DNA from: Sinorhizobium fredii
Lineage (GTDB): Bacteria > Pseudomonadota > Alphaproteobacteria > Rhizobiales > Rhizobiaceae
Assembly: GCF_002944405.1 (NCBI RefSeq)
Contig: NZ_CP024307.1
Coordinates: forward strand, 3,843,001-3,907,000
Reading direction: 5' to 3'
DNA length: 64,000 nucleotides
A model generated the notes under the pieces. The model ran no database searches. It was not told where the DNA came from and worked only from the letters and a program-made list of their open reading frames with translations. Below are positions 47,301 to 55,703 of the stretch, piece by piece; positions within the stretch are counted from its first letter, which is position 1, and each line of letters starts with the position of its first letter. The position numbers and the translations under genes are program-made.

Positions 47301-49801
47301 CAGATCAGCGCATCCGCCGGCTCCATGTAGTACCAACCCATGACGGAGGCCGCGAGCCAGGCGACGGGGATCAGCGAACGGCGCAGGTTGTCGTACATCT
47401 TCCAGCGGCCGAGCATGGAGAGGCCGTTCGCCACGCTGAAGATGTAAGGCAGGAGCTGCCAGTCGCCGCGCGCCCAGCGGTGCTGGCGCGACATTTCCAC
47501 CTCGTAGCGGGTCGGAAAGTCCTCCACGAGCTCGATGTCGGTGACCAGCGCGCAGCGCGCATAGGAGCCCTCGAGCAGGTCGTGGCTGAGCACCGCATTT
47601 TCTTCGATGCGCCCCTTGAGCGCAGCTTCGAAGGCATCAACGTGGTAGAGGCCCTTGCCGGTGAAGCTGCCTTCATCGGTGATGTCCTGGTAGACGTCGG
47701 AGACGGTGAAGATATAGGGATCGATGCCGCGGTTGATCGAGTAGATGCGCTGGAAGGCCGAGGCCTCGCTGCCCGTCGTCAGCGACGGCGTCACGCGCGG
47801 CTGCAGCAGGCTGTAGCCGGCGACGACCTTCTGGCCATGGGGATCCACGACCGGCCGGTTGATCGGGTGGTAAAGCTTGCCGACCAGCTTCGTCACCGCG
47901 TCGCGCATCAGGCGCGTGTCGGAATCAAGCGTCATGACATATTGCACGCCCTCCGGCACGGTGTTGGCGCCCTGGAGGAACGAGGTGTCGCGATCGCCGC
48001 GCAGCAGCAGGTTGAGCTCGTGCAGCTTGCCGCGCTTGCGCTCCCAGCCCATCCAGGCGCCTTCGGCCTCGTTGTAGAGCCGGCGGCGGTGCAGCAGGAA
48101 GAAGCGGGTCCTGCCGTCATAGGCGTAGCGGGCCGAGAGCGCCGCCACCTCGCGCTTCGCATATTCGAGCACATCCGAATCGGCGGGCGTCTCCTCGAAT
48201 TTGCTGTCTGCCCAGTCGCTCAAGAGCGCGAAATAGATCTCGCCGCGCGGGTTGGCGAGATAGTGGACCTCGAGATTGCGCACCAGTTCGTCGACGTGGT
48301 CGCGCTTGGCGATCAGGCACGGCACCACGACCAGCGTGCGGGCATCCTCGGGTATGCCGTCGAGAAATTCGTAGCCGACGAGCCGCGACGGCCTGACAAA
48401 GAGCGTGACGAGCGTGTTGAACAGGCCCATCGCGCCCTCGGAGGCCGGGAGCGCGAAAAGCAGCAGCATGATCAGCTTGGCGCCGCTCGGAATGTCCATC
48501 GGGCTGACGAAGGCATAGACGGCGATCATCGCCAGGATGGTCAGGAGGATGTTCGGCCCGGCGATCGCAAACCAGTCCAGCTTGCGCACCAGGCGGATCA
48601 TCCGCTGCAGCACCGACGGCGAATAGCCGATCCGCCTCTCCAGATCCTTGCGGCGTTTGCCGACTAGGAAAGCGCCGACATTCGGCTCATGCAGCGGAGC
48701 CTCGACGGCGGCGGCGGCCTTCGCCTCCTCGACCATCTCGATCGCGGTTTCGGTGACCTCGTGCTCGCTGTAGCCGGACCGGCGGGCGAGCTTTTCGATC
48801 GTGTCGCGATACTTGTTGCGCGAGCCGAAATCGAGCGCCGAATAGTCGGAGCCTTCGCGCAGCGTCGCGTCGATCTTGCTGACGCTCTCGAACCAGACGG
48901 CCCAGTCGGTGTCGTCGATTTCGCGCAGGCCGCGAATGATGTTGCTCATCGTCGCATTGCCGGACGACAGGCGGTTCTGCTCGGCAACCAGCGCCTCCTC
49001 GACGTCGGTGCCGCGGCGCTCCAGCCGCTCCTCGATCCAGGCGATGACCGCGCCGGAGGTCTGCGACCCGTCGCGCATGCGGTAGAGAAGCTGGGCGATG
49101 AAGGTATTGTCGGCGGCGAGCGCTTCCGAGTCCGCCAGCAGCGCCCGGCATCGATCCGGATCGCCGAGGCGGATGATCTGGTCGGCCACCTCGTTCGCCT
49201 TCCGCCGCATGCCGCGTGAGCGTTCGACGCGGATCGCGATGCGTCTGAGGTTTTCGATGAGCACGAAGCGAAGGATCGACGGCAGTGCCCACAACTCGCC
49301 GATCTTTAAGGTCTCATGCTCCTGGAAGCCTTCCACCATCGCGGTGACGGTCTCCCGCGAAACTGTGCTGTGCGTGTGGGCCACAAAGAGCCAGGCAAGA
49401 GCCATGGTGCGCGGTATGGTCGTTCCGGAGACCGACAGCGTCGGCAATTGGCGGTAGAATTTTCGCGGAAAGTCGCGCCGGACCTCCTGGATCGCTTCCT
49501 CGACGACGTGGTGGTTGTCGAGCAGCCACTCGGCCGCCGGAGTGATCGAGGCCCCGGCTTCGACATCGGCCGCCGTCGCCCGGTAGACGCGGAAGATTTC
49601 CTTTTCGTTCTCCCGATGCCTGGTGCGGAACTCGAAGGGAAAGAACCCCGGCAGGGAGGAAACGCCGTTCAACGCAAGCTCGGCCCCGCATGCCCTGAGG
49701 TCGTCGATCGAGAAATAGGTCGAACGGATCGAATCGTTGTAATCGATTTGCTTCGCTTCCGGTTCGCGCGGTGTGTTGGACGACGTCGTTTGTTGCAGCA
49801 T
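41303..49801 (-). CDS. ndvB: Cyclic beta-1,2-glucan synthase
   Basis: Very large inner-membrane enzyme that starts, elongates and cyclises beta-1,2-glucan from UDP-glucose. From the ATG at 49801 (MLQQTTSSNTPREPE) it has 2832 residues, the length I remember for S. meliloti NdvB. Order of parts: an N-terminal region; glycosyltransferase (GT84) segments with membrane helices, including TLDSDTRLM near 625 and the RQHRW motif of processive enzymes near 773; two glucodextranase/carbohydrate-binding-like regions; and a C-terminal GH94 domain with GGDWNDGMNRVG near 2530 that trims chains by phosphorolysis and sets ring size. An in-frame start 138 bases upstream is less likely. The neighbours ndvA and opgC export and decorate the product. 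Confidence 0.97.
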   Translation of the reverse strand: MLQQTTSSNTPREPEAKQIDYNDSIRSTYFSIDDLRACGAELALNGVSSLPGFFPFEFRTRHRENEKEIFRVYRATAADVEAGASITPAAEWLLDNHHVVEEAIQEVRRDFPRKFYRQLPTLSVSGTTIPRTMALAWLFVAHTHSTVSRETVTAMVEGFQEHETLKIGELWALPSILRFVLIENLRRIAIRVERSRGMRRKANEVADQIIRLGDPDRCRALLADSEALAADNTFIAQLLYRMRDGSQTSGAVIAWIEERLERRGTDVEEALVAEQNRLSSGNATMSNIIRGLREIDDTDWAVWFESVSKIDATLREGSDYSALDFGSRNKYRDTIEKLARRSGYSEHEVTETAIEMVEEAKAAAAVEAPLHEPNVGAFLVGKRRKDLERRIGYSPSVLQRMIRLVRKLDWFAIAGPNILLTILAMIAVYAFVSPMDIPSGAKLIMLLLFALPASEGAMGLFNTLVTLFVRPSRLVGYEFLDGIPEDARTLVVVPCLIAKRDHVDELVRNLEVHYLANPRGEIYFALLSDWADSKFEETPADSDVLEYAKREVAALSARYAYDGRTRFFLLHRRRLYNEAEGAWMGWERKRGKLHELNLLLRGDRDTSFLQGANTVPEGVQYVMTLDSDTRLMRDAVTKLVGKLYHPINRPVVDPHGQKVVAGYSLLQPRVTPSLTTGSEASAFQRIYSINRGIDPYIFTVSDVYQDITDEGSFTGKGLYHVDAFEAALKGRIEENAVLSHDLLEGSYARCALVTDIELVEDFPTRYEVEMSRQHRWARGDWQLLPYIFSVANGLSMLGRWKMYDNLRRSLIPVAWLAASVMGWYYMEPADALIWQIVLIFSLFVAPTLSLINGIMPRRNDIVARAHIHTVLSDIRAANAQVALRIVFIAHNAAMMADAIVRSLYRTFVSRKLMLEWRTAAQVQSAGHGSIGDYFRAMWTAPALSLVSLALAAISDTGLPFIGIPFALVWAASPAVAWFVSQSAETEDQLVVSDEAIDEMRKIARRTWRYFETFVTAEQNFLPPDNFQETPQPVLAERTSPTNIGVYLLSVMSARSFGWIGFEETITRLEQTIATIDRMPKYRGHLFNWYRTRGLETMEPRYISSVDSGNLAGHLISVSSMCREWAEAPSAHVQGNLDGIGDVAAILAEVLAELPDDRKTVRPLRKLIEERIAGFQNALAAVKREHEFASIRVINLAVLARDMHKLTLNLDHEVRSAQSGEVAKWAGSLVATCEAHIADGVFDLGAIDSLRQRLLVLKDRARDIAFSMDFSFLFRPERRLLSIGYRVNANELDEACYDLLASEARLTSLFAIAKGDLPTEHWYKLGRPIVPIGARGALVSWSGSMFEYLMPPLVMQERQGGILNQTNNLVVQEQINHGRRLGTPWGISEAAFNARDHELTYQYTNFGVPTLGLKRGLGQNAVIAPYASILACMYDPKSALANLARLREVGALGAYGYHDAVDFTPTRVPEGQKCAVVRNYYAHHHGMSIAAVANVVFNGQLREWFHADPVIEAAELLLQEKAPRDIPVMAAKREPESLGKGQADLLRPEVRVIEDPLSQDRETVFLSNGHYSIMLTANGAGYARWNGQAVTRWKPDPVEDRTGTFIFLRDTVSSEWWSATAEPRRIEGEKTLTRFGDDKAEFVKTVGDLTSEVECIVATEHDAEGRRVILLNTGTEDRFIEVTSYAEPVLAYEDADSAHPAFSKMFIRTEISRQGDVIRVSRNKRGPGDPDIEVAHLITDNAGSERHTQAETDRRRFLGQGRTLSEAAAFDPGVSLSGTDGYTLDPIMALRRVVRVPAGKKVSVIFWTIAAPDREAVDRAIDRYRHPETFNHELIHAWTRSQVQMRHVGISSKEAASFQMLGRYLVYPDMHLRADSASVKSGLASQAALWPLAISGDFPIFCLRINDDGDLNIAREALRAQEYLRARGITADLVVINERASSYAQDLQHTLDSMCENLRLRGLSDGPRQHIFAVRRDLMEPETWSTLISASRAVFHARNGTITDQIARAAALYAKPAEEAKERPQMLLPVNQDGAGGREATVSGEDLEFWNGFGGFADDGREYVVRLRGGEATPHPWINVMSNEGFGFHVSAEGASFSWSRNSRDYQLTPWTNDAVVNRPGEAIFIRDMSSGSVLTPYASLSRRKSAIFEARHGLGYSLFRSKQDELEIEAAHTVHRSLPAKLVRLSIVNRGSVTRKLRIYGYAEWVLGNNRSRTAPFVLSEWQAASKALLATNPYSIDYAGRTAFFAIDGAPASYTASRREFLGRSGAILAAQAVLSGAELSGAMEVDGDPCAALATDLTIEPGAERQITFFLGDADSKDQVDGILQELRVGSFDGTLEASKAFWSEFTGVVKVKTPDRAFNHMVNHWLPYQSLGCRIMARSAFYQASGAFGFRDQLQDTLAFLTHRPELARAQVLNAASRQFVEGDVQHWWLPGSGAGVRTMISDDVVWLAYAVAHYCTVTGTKDILDEKLPFIVGPALEEGQHDSFYTPEIADEVADIYEHCARALDLAIKRTGANGLPLILGGDWNDGMNRVGEAGEGTSVWLGWFLAGALRAFLPHARERKDEARIARWETHLDIVKRALDEAGWDGDYYRRGYYDDGTPLGSAENNECRIDSIAQSWSTLSGEGDAERSRRAMDAVLAELVDPEKRIVRLFTPPLEKTKQDPGYIKSYPPGVRENGGQYTHAATWVVLAFATQGRPEEAWRAFQMLNPISHARSREDAEHYRVEPYVVAADIYGEGPIAGRGGWTWYTGSAGWLYRAGLEGILGIRQRGDRLAIQPVLPEQWDGYSADVRLNGATHRISVSRDKKTGGVIVSVNNSVTKNAHEGILL

Positions 49802-50262
49802 GGGTATGGATTCTTGTTCCAACCGGGGTTGATGGGCCCGGTTCTCGTTGATCTGCCGAAGTGGCTGCGGCCCGGAAGATCCAGGCGGCGCCGGCGCGTT
49901 TCTAGACACGGTCATGTGTCCCCCATCCGCCCTCATCATCCCGGGGCCGGGTACCCGCGGAAGCAGGCGCCGGCCGGGACCTGGGGCTTAGATATCGCAA
50001 AGCCGACGGCGCGCTGGATGTCACGGCCGCGTGATGCATGAAAGTGGCATTTTTTAGCCGCAGTGCCTTCGGCTTGCAAGGATTGCGAGCACCGTCTTGG
50101 ACGATTTGCGCGGGACGGCCGCGGCAACGATGCGGCGCGGCGGCGCGCTCCCGCTGGCTCGATGAATGCTTCCCTCAAGTCCGGCCCCTTCCTGGTATAT
50201 GGCAGCGTCGCAATCCCAAGGGGGACCCACGGAAAGGCTGCTTTCCACCCTCCCCGGCTGCG
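49802..50262. other. Intergenic region upstream of ndvB
   Basis: About 460 bases. It must contain the ndvB promoter and leader and the 3' end of the LysR gene. I see no convincing terminator, operator or gene. Confidence 0.5.
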
Positions 50263-51156
50263 TCAGCCGACCTGCTCGCTGATCCATTCCCGGAAGGCGC
50301 GGCTGATCGGGTTTTCCAGTTTGCCTTCCGGCACGACGAGATAATAGCTGTTTTCCGTCTGCATCGGTCGATCGAGTACAATCCGCAGCGTGCCTGCGGC
50401 GAGTTCCTGCTCGATCAGATAACGGGGCAAAAGGGCAAAACCGAGACCTGCGGTAGCCGCTTCGATGACCATCGCGAATTGGTCGAAGCGGTTGCCCCGA
50501 TAGGCACCGTGACTGTCGATGCCGTTCGCATCGAACCATTGCGCCCAGAGCTTCGGCCGTGTCGCGAGATGAAGCAGCGGGCCGCCGCCGATGTCTTCCA
50601 GCGCCTCGACCGAATTCGCGGCGAGAAGCGTCGGACTTGCCACCGGCACGATGACCTCGCTGCAGAGATAGCTGCAGGTGGCTCGCGCCCAGACCGGCTG
50701 GCCGTAGTGAATCGCCAGATCGAAATTCTGCTCGTCGAAATCGAACGGTGCGGAGCGCGAGGCGATGTTCAACACCGTACCGGGATAGCGCCTCAGGAAA
50801 TCGGGCAGGCGCGGCACCAGCCAGCGGCTGCCGAAGGTCGGCAACGAGGCGACCGAAAGGCTCGAATCGGCCCGTGCCGAGGCCATGGCGCGCACCATCA
50901 ACTCCTCGGTCTGGTGTAACAGGCGGCGAACTTCCGGCAGGAATTTCTGGCCCGCATCCGAGAGGATGACCCGCTGGCGGACCCGCTCGAAGAGCAGCAC
51001 GCCCAGCTGCGTTTCAAGATCCTTGATCTGCCGGCTGACGGCGCTTTGGGTGAGATTGAGCTCGGCCGCGGCCTGGGTGAAGCTGCCGTGGCGCGCTGCG
51101 CATTCGAAGGCCTGCAGCGTCGTCACGTCGGGAACCAGTCGTCGGCTTAACTTCAT
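50263..51156 (-). CDS. LysR family transcriptional regulator
   Basis: 297 residues: winged helix at the N terminus (TLQAFECAARHGSFTQAAAELNLTQSAVSRQIKDLETQLGVLLFERVRQR, about 12-62) and a two-lobed effector domain (LSVASLPTFGSRWLVPRLPDFLRRYPG). The pattern resembles the GcvA-like subgroup. It is divergent from the lysine-type catabolic genes with a 112-base spacer between the two starts, the usual arrangement for a LysR activator of the opposite operon. The natural inducer is unknown; 2-aminoadipate or 2-oxoadipate would be logical candidates (inference). Confidence 0.9.
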   Translation of the reverse strand: MKLSRRLVPDVTTLQAFECAARHGSFTQAAAELNLTQSAVSRQIKDLETQLGVLLFERVRQRVILSDAGQKFLPEVRRLLHQTEELMVRAMASARADSSLSVASLPTFGSRWLVPRLPDFLRRYPGTVLNIASRSAPFDFDEQNFDLAIHYGQPVWARATCSYLCSEVIVPVASPTLLAANSVEALEDIGGGPLLHLATRPKLWAQWFDANGIDSHGAYRGNRFDQFAMVIEAATAGLGFALLPRYLIEQELAAGTLRIVLDRPMQTENSYYLVVPEGKLENPISRAFREWISEQVG

Positions 51157-51268
51157 TCCAGCCTCGCATCAACATAGTCGGAAGCAACGCGATCAAAGCC
51201 CGTCACCTTCCGATATGATCAGAATTAAGAATGATCTTGTCGTCACCCTTAGCGCGAGGCGAGCCCCA

Positions 51269-52669
51269 GTGAAAGAAAATAGTTTCGTGTCCGCCGACGA
51301 TATCCGCTCGGCCTTTTCCGCCGCGATGTCGGCGATGTATCGCAACGAGGTTCCCGCCTACGGGACGCTGATGGAACTGGTGGCGAAGGTCAATGCCGAC
51401 ACGCTTTCGGCGGATGCGGCGCTCAAGGAGCGTCTCGAGGCGACCGATACGCTCGACCGTATCTCCGAGGAGCGGCACGGGGCGATCCGCCTCGGCACAC
51501 CGGCGGAGCTCTCGATGATGCGCCGGGTCTTCGCCGTGATGGGCATGTATCCGGTCGGTTACTACGACCTTTCCACCGCCGGCGTTCCGGTGCACTCCAC
51601 CGCCTTCCGCCCGGTCGGCGAGGCGTCGCTGAAGCGCAATCCGTTCCGCGTCTTCACCTCGCTGCTGCGGCTGGATCTGATCGCCGACGAGACGCTGCGC
51701 TCCGAGGCCGACGCGATCCTCAAGGAGCGCCGGATCTTCACGCCTGCCGCGGTCGAACTCACCGAAAAGGCCGACCGCGACGGCGGGCTCGACAAGAAGG
51801 ATGCCGAGCGCTTCGTCGCCGAGGTACTGGAGACCTTCCGCTGGCACGACAAGGCCAATGTCAGCGCCGACATGTACAAGCGCCTGCATGACGCCCACCG
51901 ACTGATCGCCGACGTCGTCTCGTTCAAGGGGCCGCATATCAACCACCTGACGCCGCGCACCCTCGACATCGACCGTGTGCAGGCGCTGATGCCGGAATAC
52001 GGGATCGCGCCGAAGGCCGTCGTCGAAGGGCCGCCGACCCGCCATTGCCCCATCCTGCTCCGCCAGACGTCCTTCAAGGCGCTCGAGGAAGCCGTTTCCT
52101 TCCTCGACGCCGGTGGCGGCTGGAAGGCTGGTTCCCACACGGCCCGCTTCGGCGAGATCGAACAGCGCGGCATAGCGCTGACCCCCAAGGGCCGCGGCCT
52201 CTACGACCGGCTGCTCGATGAATCGCGCCGCATCGTGCGCCCCGCCGCCGATGGCTCCAATGCCCGGGATTATGAAGCGGCGCTCGCCGACGCATTCAGG
52301 GGCTTTCCGGACAGCTGGGCGGAAATCCGTGAAGCGGGTCTCGGCTATTTCAGCTATTCTCTGACCGAAAAAGGCCGGCAGACGAAGCTTCCCGGCCGCC
52401 GCGATCTCGACAGGCTGATCGCCGAAGGCCTCGTTCAGTTCGATCCGATCGTCTACGAGGACTTCCTTCCGGTCAGCGCCGCCGGTATCTTCCAGTCGAA
52501 CCTCGGCGACGGCGCGCAGCAGGAATTCGTCGCAAGCCCCAACCAGAAGCGCTTCGAGACGGATCTCGGCGCCGCCGTTCTCGATGAGTTCGCCCACTAT
52601 GCCGGCATTGAAAAGGCATCGATCGAGGCCTGCCTTAAGGCCTTGACCGCCGCCGTGGCCGCCGAATGA
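51269..52669 (+). CDS. hglS: 2-oxoadipate dioxygenase/decarboxylase (HglS, DUF1338)
   Basis: Fe(II)-dependent enzyme that turns 2-oxoadipate into D-2-hydroxyglutarate with loss of CO2. With the GTG start at 51269 (GAGG nine bases upstream) it is 466 residues, close to Pseudomonas putida HglS (about 464). In this numbering the metal ligands fall at His70 (ERHGAIRLG) and His226 (GPHINHLTPR), the positions I recall for HglS, with the acidic ligand at about Glu296 (RFGEIEQRG) and the substrate Arg at 74. That agreement also supports the start; an in-frame ATG at 51215 lacks an SD. First gene of a four-gene unit, 13 bases before the dehydrogenase. Confidence 0.93.
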   Translation: MKENSFVSADDIRSAFSAAMSAMYRNEVPAYGTLMELVAKVNADTLSADAALKERLEATDTLDRISEERHGAIRLGTPAELSMMRRVFAVMGMYPVGYYDLSTAGVPVHSTAFRPVGEASLKRNPFRVFTSLLRLDLIADETLRSEADAILKERRIFTPAAVELTEKADRDGGLDKKDAERFVAEVLETFRWHDKANVSADMYKRLHDAHRLIADVVSFKGPHINHLTPRTLDIDRVQALMPEYGIAPKAVVEGPPTRHCPILLRQTSFKALEEAVSFLDAGGGWKAGSHTARFGEIEQRGIALTPKGRGLYDRLLDESRRIVRPAADGSNARDYEAALADAFRGFPDSWAEIREAGLGYFSYSLTEKGRQTKLPGRRDLDRLIAEGLVQFDPIVYEDFLPVSAAGIFQSNLGDGAQQEFVASPNQKRFETDLGAAVLDEFAHYAGIEKASIEACLKALTAAVAAE

Positions 52670-52682
52670 CGACAGGTCAAGG

Positions 52683-54104
52683 ATGATTGAACAGGACCAT
52701 ATGGACGCGCTCGTGCAGCTCCTTGGCGACAAGGGCGTCGTTGAGCGCCAGCAGGATATGGAAGCTTATGAGGTAGGCGCGCGCTACGACCGCGGTCGCG
52801 CCGCCGCCGTCTTGCGTCCAGCGACGACGGCCGAAGCTTCCGCCGCGGTTTCCTATTGCGTGCGCAACGGCATCGCGCTCATCCCCCAAGCCGGCAATAC
52901 CGGCCTCGTCTCCGGCTCGACGCCCGATGGTTCCGGCACTGAAATGGTGCTCAGCCTCGATCGGCTCACCCGCCGTTTCGAGCTCGACCTCGACAATCGC
53001 TCGGTTCGCGTCGATGCCGGCTTCCGTCTTTCCGATCTCAACAGGAAGCTCGAGGAGCACGACCTGTTCTTCCCGATCGACCTCGGCGCCGATCCGCGTC
53101 TCGGCGGCATGATTGGCACCAACACCGGCGGCTCGCGTTTCCTGAAATATGGCGACGTCCGCCGCAACACGCTGGGCCTGAAGGTGGTTCTTGCCGACGA
53201 GGCAGGCACGGTGCTCGACCTCGACTCGGAGCTGCGCAAGAACAATACCGGCGTCGACTGGAAGCAGCTCTTCATCGGCACCTCCGGCGCCTTCGGCATT
53301 GTCACTGAGTGCGTGCTCAACCTCGAGCGACTTCCGAAGCAGGTGGCGACCGCCTTCCTCGTGCCGGCAAGCGGGGCGCAAGTGCTGCCGCTCTTGAAGG
53401 CCGTGGAAGAGCGCCTCGGCGCCTATCTTTCCGCCTTCGAGGGCATGTCGAAAAACGCCATCGCCGCCGCTTTCGCCCATGTGCCGTCGCTCAGGAATCC
53501 GTTCCAGGGCGGCAATATTCCCGACTACGTCATCCTCGCCGAAATCTTCCGAACATGGGCGCCGCGCGAGGGCGAGCAACCGCTCGATGCGGTTCTCGAA
53601 TCTGCGCTGGCGGAAATCTGGGAGCTGGAGGAAGCGCCGCTCGCCGACGCCTTCATCGGGCGGCCGCACGAGACCTGGGCACTGCGCCATGCGCTTTCTG
53701 AGGGCGTAAAGCACCTCGGCAAGCTGATCGCCTTCGATCTGTCGTTCCGCCGGGGTGACATCATGGCCTTCTGCGACCATATGAAGGCGGAAATGCCGGA
53801 GAAATTTCCCGGCGTGACGGTTTGCGATTTCGGCCATATCGGCGACGGCGGCGTTCACTTCAATCTGGTCGCTGCGAAAGATAGCCCGCTATTGACCGAT
53901 GCGACCTTCGAACAGCGCCTGCGCGAATGGGTCTTCACGGTCGCGGTCGAGCAATATCGAGGCAGCTTTAGCGCAGAGCATGCAATCGGTCGCCGCAACC
54001 AGGCAGTTTACGATCTCTACACGCCGGAAAAACTGAAAGAGATGGCCGCCGGCCTGAAGACGATCACCTCGCCGGGCAAGCTCGGCAGCGTGCGCTTCGG
54101 TTAG
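52683..54104 (+). CDS. FAD-linked D-2-hydroxyglutarate dehydrogenase
   Basis: 473-residue FAD-dependent oxidase of the vanillyl-alcohol-oxidase fold. FAD-binding pattern: AAVLRPATTAEASAAVSYC, IPQAGNTGLVSGSTP and GGMIGTNTGGSRFLKYGDVRRNTLGLKVVL; the cap domain has HIGDGGVHFNLV with the active-site His cluster, and the C terminus has SAEHAIGRRN. Family members oxidise D-2-hydroxyglutarate or D-lactate. The position between hglS, which makes D-2-hydroxyglutarate, and an aminoadipate-semialdehyde dehydrogenase points to that substrate and to 2-oxoglutarate as product. A quinone or electron-transfer flavoprotein is the likely acceptor. Confidence 0.88.
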   Translation: MIEQDHMDALVQLLGDKGVVERQQDMEAYEVGARYDRGRAAAVLRPATTAEASAAVSYCVRNGIALIPQAGNTGLVSGSTPDGSGTEMVLSLDRLTRRFELDLDNRSVRVDAGFRLSDLNRKLEEHDLFFPIDLGADPRLGGMIGTNTGGSRFLKYGDVRRNTLGLKVVLADEAGTVLDLDSELRKNNTGVDWKQLFIGTSGAFGIVTECVLNLERLPKQVATAFLVPASGAQVLPLLKAVEERLGAYLSAFEGMSKNAIAAAFAHVPSLRNPFQGGNIPDYVILAEIFRTWAPREGEQPLDAVLESALAEIWELEEAPLADAFIGRPHETWALRHALSEGVKHLGKLIAFDLSFRRGDIMAFCDHMKAEMPEKFPGVTVCDFGHIGDGGVHFNLVAAKDSPLLTDATFEQRLREWVFTVAVEQYRGSFSAEHAIGRRNQAVYDLYTPEKLKEMAAGLKTITSPGKLGSVRFG

Positions 54105-54151
54105 GTCGCCGCGCAGCCCGCGCCAACAAGGAAAACACGGGAGTTAGACAG

Positions 54152-55684
54152 ATGAACATTGCAGCGAAGAAGATCGATGTCGCAAAGGAGGCAGCCGCCC
54201 TCGTCGACAAGATGGGTGTCGCCAAGGAGCTCTATACGGGCGGTGACATGCCCTCCTACAGCCCCGTCACCGGCGAGCAGATCGCCAGCCTCAGGACCGT
54301 TTCGGCCGCCGAAGCCGCCAGGAAGATCGAGAAAGCCGATGAGGCCTTCCGCGCCTGGCGGCTGGTGCCGGCGCCGAAGCGCGGCGAGCTCGTCCGTCTG
54401 CTCGGCGAGGAGTTGCGCACCTTCAAGGCCGACCTCGGCCGCCTCGTCTCGCTCGAAGCCGGCAAGATCCCGTCGGAAGGTCTCGGCGAAGTCCAGGAAA
54501 TGATCGACATCTGCGATTTCGCCGTCGGCCTTTCCCGTCAACTCTACGGCCTGACGATCGCCACCGAGCGTCCGGGCCACCGCATGATGGAAACCTGGCA
54601 CCCGCTCGGCGTCGTCGGCATCATCTCGGCCTTCAACTTCCCGGTCGCCGTCTGGTCGTGGAATGCGGCACTGGCGCTCGTCTGCGGCAATGCCGTCGTC
54701 TGGAAGCCGTCTGAAAAGACGCCGCTGACCGCCCTTGCATCGCAGGCTATCCTCGAACGCGCCCTCGCCCGCTTCGGCGATGCGCCTGACGGCCTCTCCG
54801 AGGTGCTGATCGGCGACCGCACGATCGGCGAAGTGCTCGTCGACCATCCGAAGGTTCCGCTCGTCTCGGCAACCGGCTCTACCCGCATGGGTCGTGAGGT
54901 CGGTCCGCGGCTTGCTAAGCGCTTCGCCCGCTCGATCCTCGAGCTCGGCGGTAACAATGCCGGCATCGTCTGCCCCTCCGCCGATCTCGATATGGCGCTG
55001 CGCGCCATCGCCTTCGGCGCCATGGGCACCGCCGGCCAACGCTGCACGACGCTCCGCCGTCTGTTCGTCCATGAAAGCGTCTACGACCAGCTCGTGCCGC
55101 GGCTGAAGAAGGCCTATCAGTCGGTCTCCGTCGGCAACCCGCTGGAATCGGCCGCGCTGGTCGGACCGCTCGTCGATAAGGCCGCCTTCGACAACATGCA
55201 GAAGGCGATTGCCGCGGCCAAGGCGGAGGGCGGCGCGGTAACCGGCGGCGAACGCGTCGAGCTCGGCTACGACAACGGCTACTACGTCAAACCGGCGCTC
55301 GTCGAAATGCCGAAGCAGGCAGGCCCCGTGCTCGAAGAGACGTTCGCGCCGATCCTCTATGTCATGAAGTATAGCGACTTCGACGCGGCGATCGCCGATC
55401 ACAATGCGGTCGCGGCAGGCCTCTCGTCGTCGATCTTCACCCGCGATATGCAGGAATCCGAACGCTTCCTCGCGGCCGACGGCTCCGACTGCGGCATAGC
55501 CAACGTCAATATCGGCACGTCCGGTGCGGAGATCGGCGGCGCCTTTGGCGGAGAGAAGGAGACCGGCGGCGGCCGCGAATCCGGCTCCGACGCTTGGAAG
55601 GCCTATATGCGCCGCGCCACCAACACGGTGAACTATTCGAAGGCTCTGCCGCTGGCGCAGGGAGTGTCGTTCGACATCGAATAA
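54152..55684 (+). CDS. amaB: ALDH7-type alpha-aminoadipate-semialdehyde dehydrogenase
   Basis: 510-residue aldehyde dehydrogenase of the ALDH7/antiquitin family. Catalytic Cys is at 298 in TAGQRCTTLRRLF, the general-base Glu in LELGGNNAGIV, and FPVAVWSWNAALALVCGNAVVWKPSEKTPLT is the NAD-binding stretch typical of ALDH7. It also has the C-terminal EIGGAFGGEKETGGGRESGSDAWKAYMRRATNT signature of antiquitins, which oxidise aminoadipate semialdehyde (in equilibrium with piperideine-6-carboxylate) to 2-aminoadipate. P. putida calls the enzyme AmaB. About 47 bases after the dehydrogenase gene and 19 before the aminotransferase. Confidence 0.92.
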   Translation: MNIAAKKIDVAKEAAALVDKMGVAKELYTGGDMPSYSPVTGEQIASLRTVSAAEAARKIEKADEAFRAWRLVPAPKRGELVRLLGEELRTFKADLGRLVSLEAGKIPSEGLGEVQEMIDICDFAVGLSRQLYGLTIATERPGHRMMETWHPLGVVGIISAFNFPVAVWSWNAALALVCGNAVVWKPSEKTPLTALASQAILERALARFGDAPDGLSEVLIGDRTIGEVLVDHPKVPLVSATGSTRMGREVGPRLAKRFARSILELGGNNAGIVCPSADLDMALRAIAFGAMGTAGQRCTTLRRLFVHESVYDQLVPRLKKAYQSVSVGNPLESAALVGPLVDKAAFDNMQKAIAAAKAEGGAVTGGERVELGYDNGYYVKPALVEMPKQAGPVLEETFAPILYVMKYSDFDAAIADHNAVAAGLSSSIFTRDMQESERFLAADGSDCGIANVNIGTSGAEIGGAFGGEKETGGGRESGSDAWKAYMRRATNTVNYSKALPLAQGVSFDIE

Positions 55685-55703
55685 TCATCGCACAGGATCG
55701 GTC

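Noticed and set aside
49802-49939. Extended N terminus of NdvB
   Set aside because: The start at 49801 gives the length I remember for NdvB; the 46 extra residues look non-coding (Pro/Arg/Gly-rich, no SD).
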